64,000 nt of DNA from Eublepharis macularius (taxonomy: Eukaryota > Chordata > Lepidosauria > Squamata > Eublepharidae), in contig NC_072800.1 in the NCBI RefSeq assembly GCF_028583425.1, positions 95,077,001 to 95,141,000 on the forward strand, in the 5' to 3' direction. Made by a program: the position numbers and the translations under genes. Position 1 is the first letter of the stretch, and each line of letters begins with the position of its first letter. The notes below the pieces were generated by a model. That model saw only the letters and a list, made by a program, of their open reading frames with translations. It did no database searches and was not told the origin of the DNA. This document shows, piece after piece, positions 42,906 to 56,200 of the stretch.

Positions 42906-45900
42906 TCGGACCCTGGCACCACACGGGCTTTCAAAGCGGATTGGACAGACTCGTGGAGAGAGGCCTGTCGGTGGCCACTAGCCAGGGCGACGAAAGGGAG
43001 CCTCCACACCCAGAGGAAGCAACCACACCCAGAGGAGGGCAATGCCAGGAGAAGGCCTCGGCCTCGCGGCCCTCTGGTTGGCCCTCCAGAGTAATGGCCT
43101 GGCCACTCTGTGCGGCAGGAGGCTGGAGGAGGCGGACCGTGCTTGGTCTGACCCAGCCAGGCTCTTCTGAGGTCCTTCTGGCTTGCTGAGTTGCGGCCTT
43201 CCCCGTGGATTCCGGCAGGGTCTGGCGGCTGCAGGACCCCAGCCAGGGCGTTCCCCCTCCCAGCCTCAGGCACATGGGCCCAGGCACCGCACTGCAGCCG
43301 AGCAGGTACAGCATGGATGGGCGAGCCAGGAGCCCTCCCAATCCACCACCGTGAGCCCCACGAGGGGAAAGGAAAGGTGCTGCTGAATAGGAGGAGAATC
43401 CGGAGGAGACAGCTGGACTGCCCGGCACACACGGAACTTCGCCCCTCGGCCTCGGCCGGCTGCTGGGCCCTGAGTGACTCCTGCTTGTATCTTAGTTGGC
43501 CAAGAGCCTTTATCAGCCCTTCAGGAGTGGAGCAACCCAAGTCTCGACTCTTGGTAGAGGCCAACCGGCAGGCCAGAACTCCCCGAGCGTCTCAGCTGAT
43601 CTGCCTCATCCTACCGGCAAATCACCTCCTTGGATCTCTGTCGTTTAGACAACGTAACCCACACTTCTCAGTATCCACGCTGTCAAAAGCCAGGCAGAAA
43701 ACAAAGAGGCCAATACACGCAAACAGGACAACAGAGGGAATGAACAAGTGAAATGGGGACCGAAGAATCTCCCCAGCAGGCATCACAACTGCTGAAGACC
43801 CAAGCGAACAGGCCGGGCCTTCTGCAAACGCGCACAGGCCCTGATCTCACTGGTCTTCCAAGCCAAGATCCACAGAACAAGCACTGCCCCTGGTCCCGAC
43901 AAAGGGATCTCTCAGGGCCAGAACCAGGCTGTGGGCTGGGAACAGCCCAAGCCCCCTTGCTGGCCCTGGCGGCGCAGGAGTCAGGGCAGCCCAAGCCTTT
44001 AGGAGGTATAGCTCCTCTTAATCTTTTAAAGTGACATGAATAGTTGTGGCCAGATTCCGCTTTGTGCCACAGCAGGCATCGCCACCTCTTCATAGGTCCC
44101 AGGGCAGCCACGGCAAGGGAGATGCCGCATCTTGCTGGGTTCAGCTTCAGCCCCTCCCCTCTCAGCCAGCAGGTTACGGGCCTCTGCAGCTGCTCAGGGA
44201 AGAGACGACCTCTCCAGGCTCAGAGGAAGAAGAGACTGGAGCCAGGGATCACCTGCCCCGAGGAGAACCCTCTCTGCTCTGGCCACCCCAGGAGTTTCAT
44301 GCAGCTGTCTTCACACCATGAAGGGCAGCAAAGACTACTGGAGGGACCCACGAGAGCTCTCCCAACCGAAGGAGCGGAACCCCACACTCCCCACCTTCTA
44401 GCCTCCCCCCACGAAGCCGGGGCAGAATCCCCGTCACGGAGCATCCGAACCCCTGCAGCCAGCCCAGGAGATGGGGGCTCAATGGCACGGAGAACCATGG
44501 AGCGTCCCCGAAGGCTCGGCAGGATCACGGTCCCTCTGCCCACCTCCCAGGGCAGCCTCAGTGTCAAACCCTGGCCTGAAACGGATCTTGAGGAGCCATC
44601 TCATCCAGAAATCTCTGAAACGGCCTAACCGGAGCACACTGGGCCACCTGCACTGGAAGTTTCAACCCCTCTGGCACTCCACCAGCCCAGGAGCTTGCAT
44701 GGTCCCAAGGCCAAACGCCCGCTCCCTCCTGGCGGACGCTGGCGTGGCTCCTAACAACTCCAGCGGATGGAAAAGGTGCCCTCGCTCATCCCTCCCCAGC
44801 CAGTCCCAGGATCGCCGGTGGTCACCTGGCCCAGGACACCCACAGCCTCACTGCTGGCTGCCCTTGGCTGGCGGCTCTGCCCTGGCACAGCACCTTTCTC
44901 CTCGCAAACAAGCCAAACCCTCCCATGCTGCTAGAAGAATGGGGTCCTCCCCCCGCCCCGTTGGCTCCAGGTGGTGTTACTTTCCCTCCGGCCCCCGGAC
45001 TCACATCCGGAGCAGAAAGGCAGGTGAGGGTGCTGAAAACGTGCTGAAAGTTGGGGGTGGGTGGAGGAGGAATAAATCCCCCCAAACCTCTGCAGGCTTC
45101 TAGATGGAATGCCACTTTCAAAACTGATTTTGGAAAAAAGGGGGAGGGGGCTCTCCCACGCAATCCTCCTGCCCAAAACAGGGACCAAGCCCCTCCTCCG
45201 GCAGCAACCTGGAAGCAAGAGCCGCACTGGAGGAGGAGGGGTTTGCCTGTGGGGCCCACCCGCTGCCCGCAGGAGAGCCACTTTCTGGCCCCCAAAGCGC
45301 TTGCCTCAGGTCACAAATGTGCCGTGCGGTGAGCTTCTCGCTCCCCATTCAAAGGGCTTACCACCCCTGTTCGCAGGGATCTTAGCAATTCTCCTGACAA
45401 GCAGGAGCTAGAGGCAGGGGGGGGCATCCTTTGTGCACCACAAAAGCAGAAGGAATGGGCTTTGCAGGCCCCCCCCCACTACCACAAGTTTGTCCCCACT
45501 TTGGGGCACGATTCAGCAGGGAATTTCCTGACACATGCAGGGGGGCTCCTGTGGTGTCCTGCTTGGGGCTTGGCTGCCCCACCTGCTCTGCTTCACATCA
45601 CACGGAGGTGGAGCTCCTCTGGGGTGACCGTTCTGCAGTTGGGCAGTGATGGGCTGGTGGGCGCGTAAGCCACAGGCAGGGGGGCATGCAAGCCCCCCTG
45701 CCCCCACACTCCACAGTGGAGATCCAACCCCTCCCCCCCTTGTGCTTCCTTCAAAATCCGCCTCCCCTGCCAGGCCTTGAGCACAGCCCTCCCCACTGGC
45801 TAAGCCTGCACACGTGTGGGCTGGAAGATAGGCAGGGCCTGGCCTCCAGCTCCCCTCTCCCACCTCCCCGTGGGGCACAAACCAACCATCTTGTACTCTT

Positions 45901-48900
45901 TGATGATATCACACTATTAGTAATAATTATCTCATTATAATTTTCTCAGCCCACCCTCGGAGTGCAGCACTGCCGAATTCAAGTCTGAAGAAAGGCAGGA
46001 CATTATTCTGGCCTTTGGACCACACAGAGGGGGTTTGAGATCTTGGCAAGGCCTCTCACCCCATCTGCACCAACAGAAGAGAGGGCGGCAGAGGTCCAAG
46101 GAGCTGCAGGGGAGAGGGCGCCACCCTCCACCTGCCCCACCCGCGATCCCGTTTCTCCTTCCCCTTTGCAGGCAGGGCAGAACCACGCCCCCCCCAATCC
46201 AAGATCAACCCTTTGCTTGCCCCACCTTTTCCCAGTCCCAGAACAAGCTCCCTCTCTCCGTCCAGCAGCCCGGCCTGCTCCACTCCTGCCGGCCTGTGTG
46301 GCTCGGTTCCCTCTCAGCATTCCCACAGGAGGTCACACACGCCACGCTCCACTTCACAGATGTGTGAAACTGCAGGTGAGTCACCAAGATCTTTGCCTCC
46401 AACCTCTTCAGGCAAGCGTTCCCAAACAGGGGCCACGTGGGAGAGGGCGGAGTTTGGGTGACTCATCCCACCAAAACAGGGGAGTGTGTGAATTCAGCCT
46501 GAGTTCCTCTTGGCTTCGGCCTTTAGCGATCCGCCCTCTCCTGTAATCCAGCAGATGCCCAGCAGTTTACAATTTTAAGAATGCATTTGAGGCAAAACAC
46601 TTAGACTAGAATAAGGACGCACCCTAAAACCTCTGATCACAAAAAGCGCATTCTAAGGATTTGCATTCACCTGAGAAGTCTTACCTGGGGGCCACGATGG
46701 CATGCATTCTGCCTCTGCAGACAATGGCCTTTGCCAGAATAAGGGGAAAGGGCAGCTAAGAGACTCTCCCCACCAAGGCCAAAAAACCCAAGGGCCTCTG
46801 CTCTGCCGCCAGAAAGCACAGACAGGAGCAGGGGCCCTTCCTTATCTCAGCACGCCCTGGAGCGAGGGCAGAGAGCGACTGTCCTCAGCCAGCTTCACCC
46901 TCCTTAGGATGCGGGGGGGGGGGCCTCCCAGGGCAGAGAGCAGCCCTGCTTCCACTCGTGCAATTACCTGCTTGGCAACAGGCCTCCTCTAGGAACAGGG
47001 CAGCTGCCCAGCAGATACTTCAGCATTTAACGCTGAAGCCCAGGAGCAGAGATGCGTCTTTCTTTTCAGTCCTGCCCTGGACTAACACCTAAAAAGGCAA
47101 ATTTTGGATACCCTTCACTTCTAGAAGGGACACTGTCGTGTGTGCTGGGAGCGCGCACACTGCGCACGTCTAGCTAGAGCCTCCAGTCACCTGGAGTTAT
47201 AAAAAGAAATGTACAGCCAACTCCTTGCCCCTCTTAACTCACAGTGAAGAGGACTAGAGACTTGTATGTTTTAGTTGTAATTAGTACACCATTGCAACCG
47301 ATTGTTGTAGTACTATACCAATCGAGCTATTATCCATTTTTTAAGTCCCCCCCCCCCCCCTGCACGTATTGGAGATGAAGGGGAAATGGTTGCCAGGGGA
47401 TCTGAAATGCCAGTGGCATGGGCAGCAAGCACCAGCAAGGAGGCCACCTTCCCATTCACACAGTGCCCAAAGGCACTTGGTCATCTTTCCAAGAAGGCTG
47501 CCCCAAACCAACCCTGTTACGGATCGTGACCCCCCCCCCACTTGCTGAAGAGCAACAGACCTGCCTGTCACAGCCTACATCCTATGGGGCCCCAAACAAC
47601 ACCCTCTCGGAAAGCTCCCATGCGATCTGTCATGGCCATCGCTGGCTCATCGTGGAACCAAAAGCCCTGGGGGGGGCGGAGTCTGGGGCGCGCGCCTTCT
47701 TCCCCCAACCAAGGTCACTTTCCTGCTGCCAAAAACAGGTGTTTTCTTCACAACGTCTAGAGCTTAACTGCATGGAGCAACGGCCGGTGGGCGGCTGGGA
47801 TCACGGAAATCTGGCTTTAATGACCCCTGAAGTCACAAAGCTCGCCAGGTGGCCCACCCAGGACCAGTGATGTTTCTCAGCCAAACTTACAAGCAGAGGG
47901 GAGAACCCTCAAGACTGGTTGAGCTTCCTGGAGGAAAGATGAGCTAAAAACATGGATTAATAACACAGAGACTTTGCATCTCAAAGGCAGGATGCCTCCC
48001 TTCCGCATACCCTGGCTTTTTCCCCTCTAGAGGCTTGAAGATGCTTTATTTTTTTACATACATAAACCTGAGAGGGGTGTGACTCTCTTTCCTGCAAAGC
48101 CAGTCGGCAGACGGCTCTCTGCAGGGCTGGGACCAAAGCACGCCACCTTCTCACCACTCGAAGACTCCTTCAAGCATCAAGCCCCTAATGAGGCCTCTCC
48201 AGGTGGTCTCGTAACAGCCCCGTCTGACATCGGGAGTTCTCCTCTGAAACTGCAAAGGCCCTTTCCACTGAGGGACGGGTCACTGGTGGCCAGTTTCTGG
48301 CTGACTGCCCAGTACTTGCTGGGACGCTTGCAGCTAAGGTGGCTCTCGGGGAGCCTTGGCTTGACCGCTGACTGCTGGAGATGCTTTGGGACTGCCGCCC
48401 TTTGGCAAGTCACTGACACAATACAGCTCCCTCCACTTGGCTGTCCTGCTGCACCACAGACTTGATCGAATTAATTCTTGATGGAATCAATGCGGGTAGA
48501 CTGGGCTTTCAGCTGCGCTCCAGGCACTGATGCCTGCGTAAGGTATCCAAGGAGGACCTGGCTCAGCAGCAATGAATTTCCAGGATTCGGCCTGAGCAGC
48601 AGTTGAAAGGTGTCCCAGTGCCGAGTTCCCGCCAAGGCCCAGGAGCCAGGTCCGGTGCCACACAGACAGGCCGTGCAAGCTGGGGACTGACCAGGTCTGC
48701 TCCTTGGCTCTTCCCTGGAGGTGACAGCCCCCGAGAGGAACCGGTTCCCCCTCCAAGTCAATGTGAGTCAAATGGCATGATCCTCACGACACAAAATCTG
48801 ACATTTCAAAGAAATCAGGAACGGAATAGGCAACGTTGCAGGCAGTGGCTGCTTCTCCCCCTACAAAGCAACAGACCCCAAAGTACCACTAGCGAGGAAG

Positions 48901-49400
48901 CAAGCCTGTGGTTCTGCCCCGTTGAATGCAGGCTAGGGGCTGCCTGAGGCAGGAGAAAGAAGGCCAGACTCCAAACAGGCACAACGGGGCAGGGGGCCCA
49001 AAGTGTGCGTGGGGGGGTGGGGTGGCGGGTGGCGCTGCAGAGTCCAAGCGCCATTCACCTGGCTGAGAGTTCTCGGGCTATGCAGGCAGCCCCTCCCATG
49101 TTACAGACAGGCTGCGGTTCAAAGCTTGCCCTGATTTGGTTCCAGCCAAGCATGGGCGGGGGGGGGGGGGCACCTTGGTCCGGCGGAAGAGCCTGGCTTT
49201 GCACGCCCCTTCAGTCCCCTGCAGCATGTCCAGTTAAAAAACGCAATGAAGTGCCTCTCTCTGCAGGACCCCCGCCCCGCTGCCAGAGGAGGCAGGCCTG
49301 ACCCGGCCAGCCCCAGGCAACCTGGCAGCGGGTGGGGGCGTTGGGCGGGCATGTGGGGGACGCAGGCCACCCCCCCCCCCGACTAGAAGCTTCCTGGGTG
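42906..49400. other. Long interval without a recognised gene
   Basis: GC-rich sequence with many open frames on both strands but no recognisable domain or exon chain. If the fusion gene starts at the CpG island near 50 kb, this is its first intron. An AT-rich patch lies at about 47180-47345. No RNA gene or clear transposon was found. Confidence 0.4.
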
Positions 49401-50170
49401 AACTCGGGGCAGTCCCGGGCCCTGGGGAGGGAGCCTACCGTGGGGGGCGTGACTTCCCGGGGGGGGGGGCCGCTCCGACTCCCCTCCTGACACCTCTACT
49501 CTGACCTACAACTGTCCTGCTAGGTAGGTTGAGTGCCAGGCCGAGGCTCCCGGGCGCTTGCACCTGGCACCGCCTAGCCCCTCCGCTGGGGGGTGGGGTG
49601 GGCTGGGGGGGCCTGCCAGCCAGCGCGCAGGGGCTTGGAAAGAAAGGGGTCCTCACCCAGCGGGGCTGCGGGCGCGCCCCTCGCCGGGGCTCCGTCGTCC
49701 TGCGGCGGCGCCCCCTCGGCCATCCCGGCGCGGCGATCCGCGGCTTCTGCGAGACGGGGCGGGCCCGGCAGTCCGCGCCGCCCCTGGCGACTGTGGCCGG
49801 CGAAGGGCTCCTCCGTCCCGGGGCGGCGGCGGCGGCAGCAGGCGGTCCGCGCGCGCCCCCTGCAGACGGCCGGTCAGACCCGCCCCGCCCCGCCCCCCCC
49901 CGCCCGCGCAGGCCCCGCGGCGGCCCTTTGTTCTCCGCCCCCCCCCCGCAGCGCCGCTCCCTCCCGCCAAGGCGCCCGCGGACCCCCCCCCCCCACCCGG
50001 GGGCGCGCAGCAGGGCCCGGCCGGCCAGCCCCGCCCGCTCAGCGGGCCTCCTCCCGGCGTCGGTGGGGCGGCGCTCGGCGGCTGCGGGGGGGGGGGCGGC
50101 ACCAAAGCCACGCGGGCGTTTTAAGGGAGTCGGGCACAGAGCACGCTGGGAATTGTAGTTCAGGGGGGCG
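49400..50170. promoter_or_regulatory. CpG island, candidate promoter of the fusion gene
   Basis: Dense CpG sequence immediately beyond the 3' end of ABCB8. It is upstream of the KRAB exons on the same (minus) strand, so it is the best-placed promoter for the fusion gene. The long open frames inside it are composition effects. Confidence 0.5.
50141..50159 (-). promoter_or_regulatory. ZNF143/THAP11-type promoter motif
   Basis: The minus strand reads ACTACAATTCCCAGCGTGC, one base from the classical vertebrate motif (SBS2, ACTACAATTCCCAGCATGC). It is a promoter-proximal element and supports the CpG island as an active promoter. Confidence 0.7.
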
Positions 50171-50207
50171 GAAGAGAGAGGCGGAGACGGGCGGGAGGGA
50201 AGCGCGG

Positions 50208-50213
50208 TTTATT
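50208..50213 (-). terminator. Poly(A) signal of ABCB8
   Basis: AATAAA on the minus strand only 19 bases after the stop, giving a very short 3'-UTR. Confidence 0.75.
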
Positions 50214-50231
50214 GGGAGGAGGCGCGGCTCG

Positions 50232-53200
50232 TCAGCTGCCCGCGGCGTCCTCCTTGGTCTGGCGGCGGATGAGCTCGGCGTAGAGGCCGCCCTGGCGGAG
50301 CAGCTGCGCGTGGCTGCCGGCCTGCGGGAGAGAGGAGAGGCGGCCTCAGCCCAGCCCAGCCCAGCCCCGCCCCGCCCCTTCCGGGCTTGGACAGCCTGCG
50401 GAGCGGAAGCCGGCTTGGGCAGAGTTTGGGCAACTGGGGCTGTTTTCGGGCGGCTGCTTCCCTCAGCGACCCGCCCCACCCCCAGCGGCGGGTTCTCCCC
50501 CAGCCTCACCTCCACCACACACCCCTTGGCCAGCACCACGATGAGGTCAGCTGCTTGCACGGTGCTGAGGCGATGCGCGATGACCAGCACGGTGCGCCCA
50601 GCCACTGCCCGATCCAAGGCTTCCTGGACCGCGTGCTCCGATTCTGCATCCAGGGCGCTTGTGGCCTCATCCAGGATCAGCACGGTGGGGTTCTTGATGA
50701 GCGCCCGAGCAATGGCCACCCGCTGCTTCTGGCCGCCAGACAAGGTCACCCCACGCTCACCTGGGGGGGGGGGAGAAAGGGCGGAGGTCGAACAGGGGGA
50801 GGAAGCGCACCCCCACCCGCGGGCGGAGAAAGGCCAGCAGCCTTGTCAGAAGCAGGCTCCCTCCCTCCGTTTCTGTTCAGGGCCCCTGCACTGCTGCTGC
50901 CGCTGCCGCTGCCGCTGCCGCCGCCCCACCTCAACCTCCCCGCGCTCACTGACCTACTACAGTGTTGTACCCCTCCGGAAAACTGCGGATAAAACTGTCA
51001 GCATTGGCCAGGCGAGCGGCGGCGTAGACTTCGGCATCAGGTGCCCCAGGCTTGCCAAAGCGGATGTTCTCCATGATGGATGTACTGAACAGCACCGGCT
51101 CCTAGCGTGGGAGAAGGGCTGAAGCCTCAGAACCAGGGTGGAGATCGAGCCCTGGCGCACCGGTGCCCTCCCCACCTCCTCCTGAGGAGAAGGGGCGTCC
51201 CTGCTCCAGCAAGGAGCCATGCCAGGTGGCTCCAAACGCTGGCTGGTGCAGCGGAGAAACTCACACGCAGGAGGGACACAGAGGTATCCCGCTGCTGTAC
51301 ACGAAGGCCCCCCTGTTAGCTCTGGGGGCCAAGAGTCTCGGGCGGCTTCTCCTGCACAAACTGACTTCAAACACTCAGGTACTGCTACTTTTCTGTCACG
51401 CACTCAGAGCAGCGAATACGCTCTCAACTCCTCTTCCAAAGCCTCCGTCGTGCCCCCCGCCAGTGGGGCAGCCCCTCATCCAACTGCATGTCACTACACG
51501 AACAGCCTGCTTGAGTCTGCTTTTGGAAGCTGCTCCCGGTGGCCTCCGTTCTCTCACCCCAGGCAGTCTTCTGAAGAGCTCCCACTGCAGGGGGCTTCAA
51601 GATCCCAGTGCAGCCCATCTTCTGAACTCCCCTCCTCACCTGATTAATGAAGCCAATGACCTCTCCCCGAAGCCAGGAAGGATCCAGAGTGCTGATGTCG
51701 TGTCCGTCCAGGAAGATTGTGCCCCTCGTGGGATTGTAGAACCGCTCCAGGAGCGCAGCCACAGTGGACTTCCCTGTGGCAGAGGGAGGAGCAAGGGAGA
51801 GTGAGCCCCATCACAGTCCATTGCAGAAAGGCATTCAAAGGTAGGATTGAGGGACTGATAGGAGGCTAGAATCCGGTGGGATTCTGCCAGCCTCAGCCAA
51901 GGAGACTGTACCCCAAAGAGGGGCCTTTCCCCGCTGCTGCACCCCTCCCAGCAGGAACCACAGTGAACCTCAGTGCAAGCACATCACGGTTTCCTCAGGG
52001 GGTCGGCTCCATTTCCCCCCACCCCTTTCAGCGGCGTGATGGGCAAGGCTGTGGCTGCCTGTAGGGGGCCGTGCTGCTCTTTGGTTGCGTGGGATTCTCT
52101 TATTTTCAGTTTTCTTCAATAGTACGGGAAGCCACTTGGCAAGTAGTTGTACTAAGAGAGGGGCTATATTAAGTATTTCCAGCAGTTATTTGAATGAAAG
52201 AGGACCGTCAGGTTTACAAAAGACACAACTGCATGGAGACTGCAAACGTTTCACAGTAATTTATAATGTCAAAGAGATCTCAAAACTGAGAGGTGGAAAT
52301 TTACTCATCATTTTTGTTTATTTATTTTCCATTTTTATTCCACCCTCCCCACATTTCCAGCAGGCTCAGGGTGGATTACAAAATACATAGAGGTTAAAAT
52401 ATATAAAACAGTTATTATAGTTGACAATTCTAAAAACATCCGATTTACACAATTAAAATACAATTATAAATATCAACATAGCGGCACAGAATTCCACTGA
52501 TCAAATTTAAAACAACTTCAGAGCACCTCTCCATTAAAGAGCTTTTAAAAATGGGGGTATTGGTGGTGGGGAGGGCCCAATCCCTCACCAACCGGCCAGG
52601 GGGGATCTGCCTAGCACCTGGTGGAACAGCTCCGTCTTGCAGGCCCGGTGAAAGGATAACAAATCTTGCCAGGCCTTAGTCTCTTCAGAGTGTCCCACCA
52701 GGCTGCGGCCAGGACCAAAAAGGCCCTGGTCAATGCTAGGTGGGCCTCCCTGGGGCCAGGGATCTTTAACGGATGTTTCTCACTAGAACAGAGAGTCCTC
52801 TGGGGTTCGTATGGGGAGAGGCAGTCCCGCAGATACGCCGGTCCCAGTCCGCATAGGGCTTTATAGGTTAATACTAAAACCTCGAACCTGATTCGGTACT
52901 CCACTGGTAGCCAGTGCAGCTGACACAGTGCCGGTGTTATATGCTCATGCATCGGCAGGCCCGTGATAACACGTCCCGCTGCATTCTGCACCAGCTGTAA
53001 CTGCCGGATCAGGTTCAAGGGAAGCCCTGCGTAGAGCGCATTACAGTAGTCTAACCTAGAGGTGACCATTGCCTGGACCACTGTAGTCAAGTCGCAGGAC
53101 AAAAGATAGCGGGCAAGCTGCCTGGCCTGTCGAAGACAGAAGAACGAGGACCTGGCAACTGCTGTGATCTGAGCCTCCACTGTCAATGAGGCATCCAAGA

Positions 53201-56200
53201 TCACCCCCAGGCTCCTGGGGTCAGAAGGCCAGCAACAATGTAAGCTGTATTAACAGGTGCTTTCCTCCAAAATTCAGAAGTCCAAGATGCACACAGTGAC
53301 ACACACACACACACACACAATTTGGTATTGCCTGTACAGAATTGGTGCCAATGACTTACCTCCTCCAGATTGTCCCACGATGGCCACCGTCTTGTTAGAA
53401 GGGATCGAGAGGCAGAAGTCTCGCAGCACATGGTAGCCTGGCCGGGTGGGGTAACTGGTATCGGAAAGCAACGTGGGAGGAAGTTGGAAGCGTGCTGGAA
53501 CAGCAGCTCAGAGGGACTGCTGGGGTTGGATGGCAGAGCCAAGAGCTGAGCGCGTGGGAAGGAAGGCCTGTGTGCCTTTTGCCCCTGGAATCTGGGGCCT
53601 GGCCAAGTGTTCAGCACGCTGAGTCCCTTGTTCACTGAGCCCTTAGTGCTGTAGAGGTTCGTCTGACCATGCCGAGCAAGATCTCAGAAGCTCTGACAAG
53701 CGGGGGGGGGGGGCACCAGAGAGCTCCTTCTTCTCTTCCCTCGCGTTCCCATTAAGCAGAAACAAAAACAAATCATACAAAATACATACAGGTTTTGGTC
53801 TTTTAACAGAGAGATTGTGCACATTTTAGGTTTGAGGGCTGCCTTTGTGGCCTTTTCCAGCCCAGGATATGGAGCTGGCTGGGGAGGGGTGGGTGGGAAA
53901 CAGCAATCCTTTCGCCATTGCAACCCCATGCAGGGGGTGGGGGTGGGGGGTAGAAACTCACCTGAAGCAGACATTTTGGAATTGAATGTTGCCACACAGT
54001 GAGCTACACGCAAGCCTCTGCCCTCCACATAACGGGGTCTCTGGCGCCAGAGTCATGTATTCAAACACACGGGCACCAGCACTCATCCCTCGCACCACCT
54101 GGAGAGAATCATTGGGCACACCTGGAGCAGAGAAGGGGCTGGACATCCCCTAACCCTTCTTCTCCAGGAAGGGACCTGTGTCCCTCCATGCACAGTGTCC
54201 GGAAGACAGCTCGTCCCACACCCTGCTGTCCCTTCAACCACTCGAACGAGTCCTACCCTCACGGGAAGGAGGGGCCCCCGCACACTCTCACCCCCCCTCC
54301 AAGCCCACTCACCTGCCCAAACAGGATGGACATGTTGGCCATGGACCTAGAAGAAGAGAAGCCGAGGTCTGATGGGCACTGGGGCTCTGTAGCCCACCCC
54401 TGAGCAAGGGGTGCCTGCTATAGCCTTACCTCTGCACAGTCTGCGTGGAAACTAAGAAGGACATCAGATCTCCGGGGCTCAGCTCTTCCCCAGCCATGAG
54501 GAAGCCACCCACAAAGAGAGTGCCCAGCACAATGCCTGGGGGAGAAGAAGGGGGCGATGTCAGGGAAGCAGCACATGGAGTGGTGGGTTAGAGGGAGACA
54601 GAAGGAGCCCACCTGGACAAGAGGGGGCACTTGGAGCACTGCAGGCGTCGGAAAAGGAGAGCATTTCAAAACCAAGTGCTTCCCCCCAGTGCTGCGCCTT
54701 TCCGAAAGGGCAGGGCAAAGCTCAAGGGGCTCCTTCGGCCGTGCTTCACTGCCCTCCAGTGGGAATGGGAATGCCAGAGGCACGGAAGGGTCCATGCAGC
54801 AGGAGGGAGGGCCGGCAGAGCTCAGCTTCCACTCACAGTTCAGCGCCAGGTTGGACAGGCCCTGGAAGACTGCAATGCCCAGCCCCAGGTCCATGTTGAG
54901 GCGGCCAGAACGATCCACCTCCACAGCATACTGCCTGCCAGGGGGGAAAGCAAGGAGAGAGCGGTCCAGGGGCCAGCGGGGCTCAAGACGGTTGCAGCGA
55001 ACGGAGAAGGGGCCGGGCAAAGCCGGGCAGGGAGGCACCAGCCCCACGAAGGAGCTGCCCAAAATGTGGGCCGCACACAAGGCAGCCCTCAGAACTCCTG
55101 GGCGGCAGAGGACGCCACGGGCCTCAGGGGCCTCTCCAAGAGCCATGGGAGCGTGGAAGGAGTGGGGGGAGCTGGAGACGCCCCACCGTCACCCCATGAG
55201 GGAGCTCTCGAGGTTCTCTACAAACGTGCTCCAAGGCACATCTGTGAGGAGTGAGCCTCAGCGGATTCCCTCGGAGCACGAGGCCTGCAAAGCCAGTCGT
55301 GTTGAAGGCAGCTGCCAAACGGATGGAGGGAAAGCAAGTCTCTCGGACAAGTGGCACACGGTGAGAATGTACACACAGCCCTTCACCTGTCAGCCCGGGT
55401 ACACGGAACCAACCACGCAGCTGGAAGAGGGAGCACATCTTGTGCTCAGAGTCTGAGGAAATGGCGACCCTGGACCTCCAATCCAGAGGGGGAAGTGCTG
55501 GGAAACTTCCTTCGCAGTACTCACTGAATCTCTCGGCCTTCCATGGCAAATGCCCGCACCGTCCGAACATTGCCCAGGGCCTCGTCTGCCACTGCCGTGG
55601 CCTTGGCCACCTGCACCCAACAGAGGAAACGGGGAAATCCCAGTGCCTCGGCCCAGCAGCGCCCGCGGTGCTCTGGCCACCCCCACCCCCGATGCCTGCC
55701 GGGGCTTGCAGCAGACACCGCGCCTCTGCGCCTGCCTCTTCGCTCATCAGCAGCCGCTTTCCAGCCATGCAGTCCTGTCCGCAGCCACAAGCAACACAAT
55801 AAAGAGCCAGACGGAAAAGAGGGGGAGGCGAGTCACGTGCCAGGCCGAGGCGGGGGGGGGCAGGCACCTTGGCAGGGGCCCCCACCTCTCGCGAAGACGG
55901 CCTTTCTCCCTTTGCTGTGCCATGGCGGGGGGAGCTTAGTAGGAATGGCAATATTACAAAGTGTGTGTGTGGGGGGGGGCCCTTCCACGGGACTAGATGG
56001 TCTGTGTGGCCCCTTCCAACTCTCTGATTCTATGACTCGCCGGCTTGAATTCAGGGAGCGCAGGCGGGGGAAGAGGGATTCCTGGCACCGGGGCCTCCTA
56101 CCTGCTCTTGGGCCTTGCGTGAAAGCTGGCGCAGAAAGGAGCCGATGAGCGCTCCGGTCCCCACCAAGGCTGGCATCACCACCAGCAGCAGCCCCGTCAG

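Noticed and set aside
49593-51122. 509-codon plus-strand frame across the ABCB8 3' end
   Set aside because: Covers the CpG island and the antisense of ABCB8 exons 14-16; no domain of its own.
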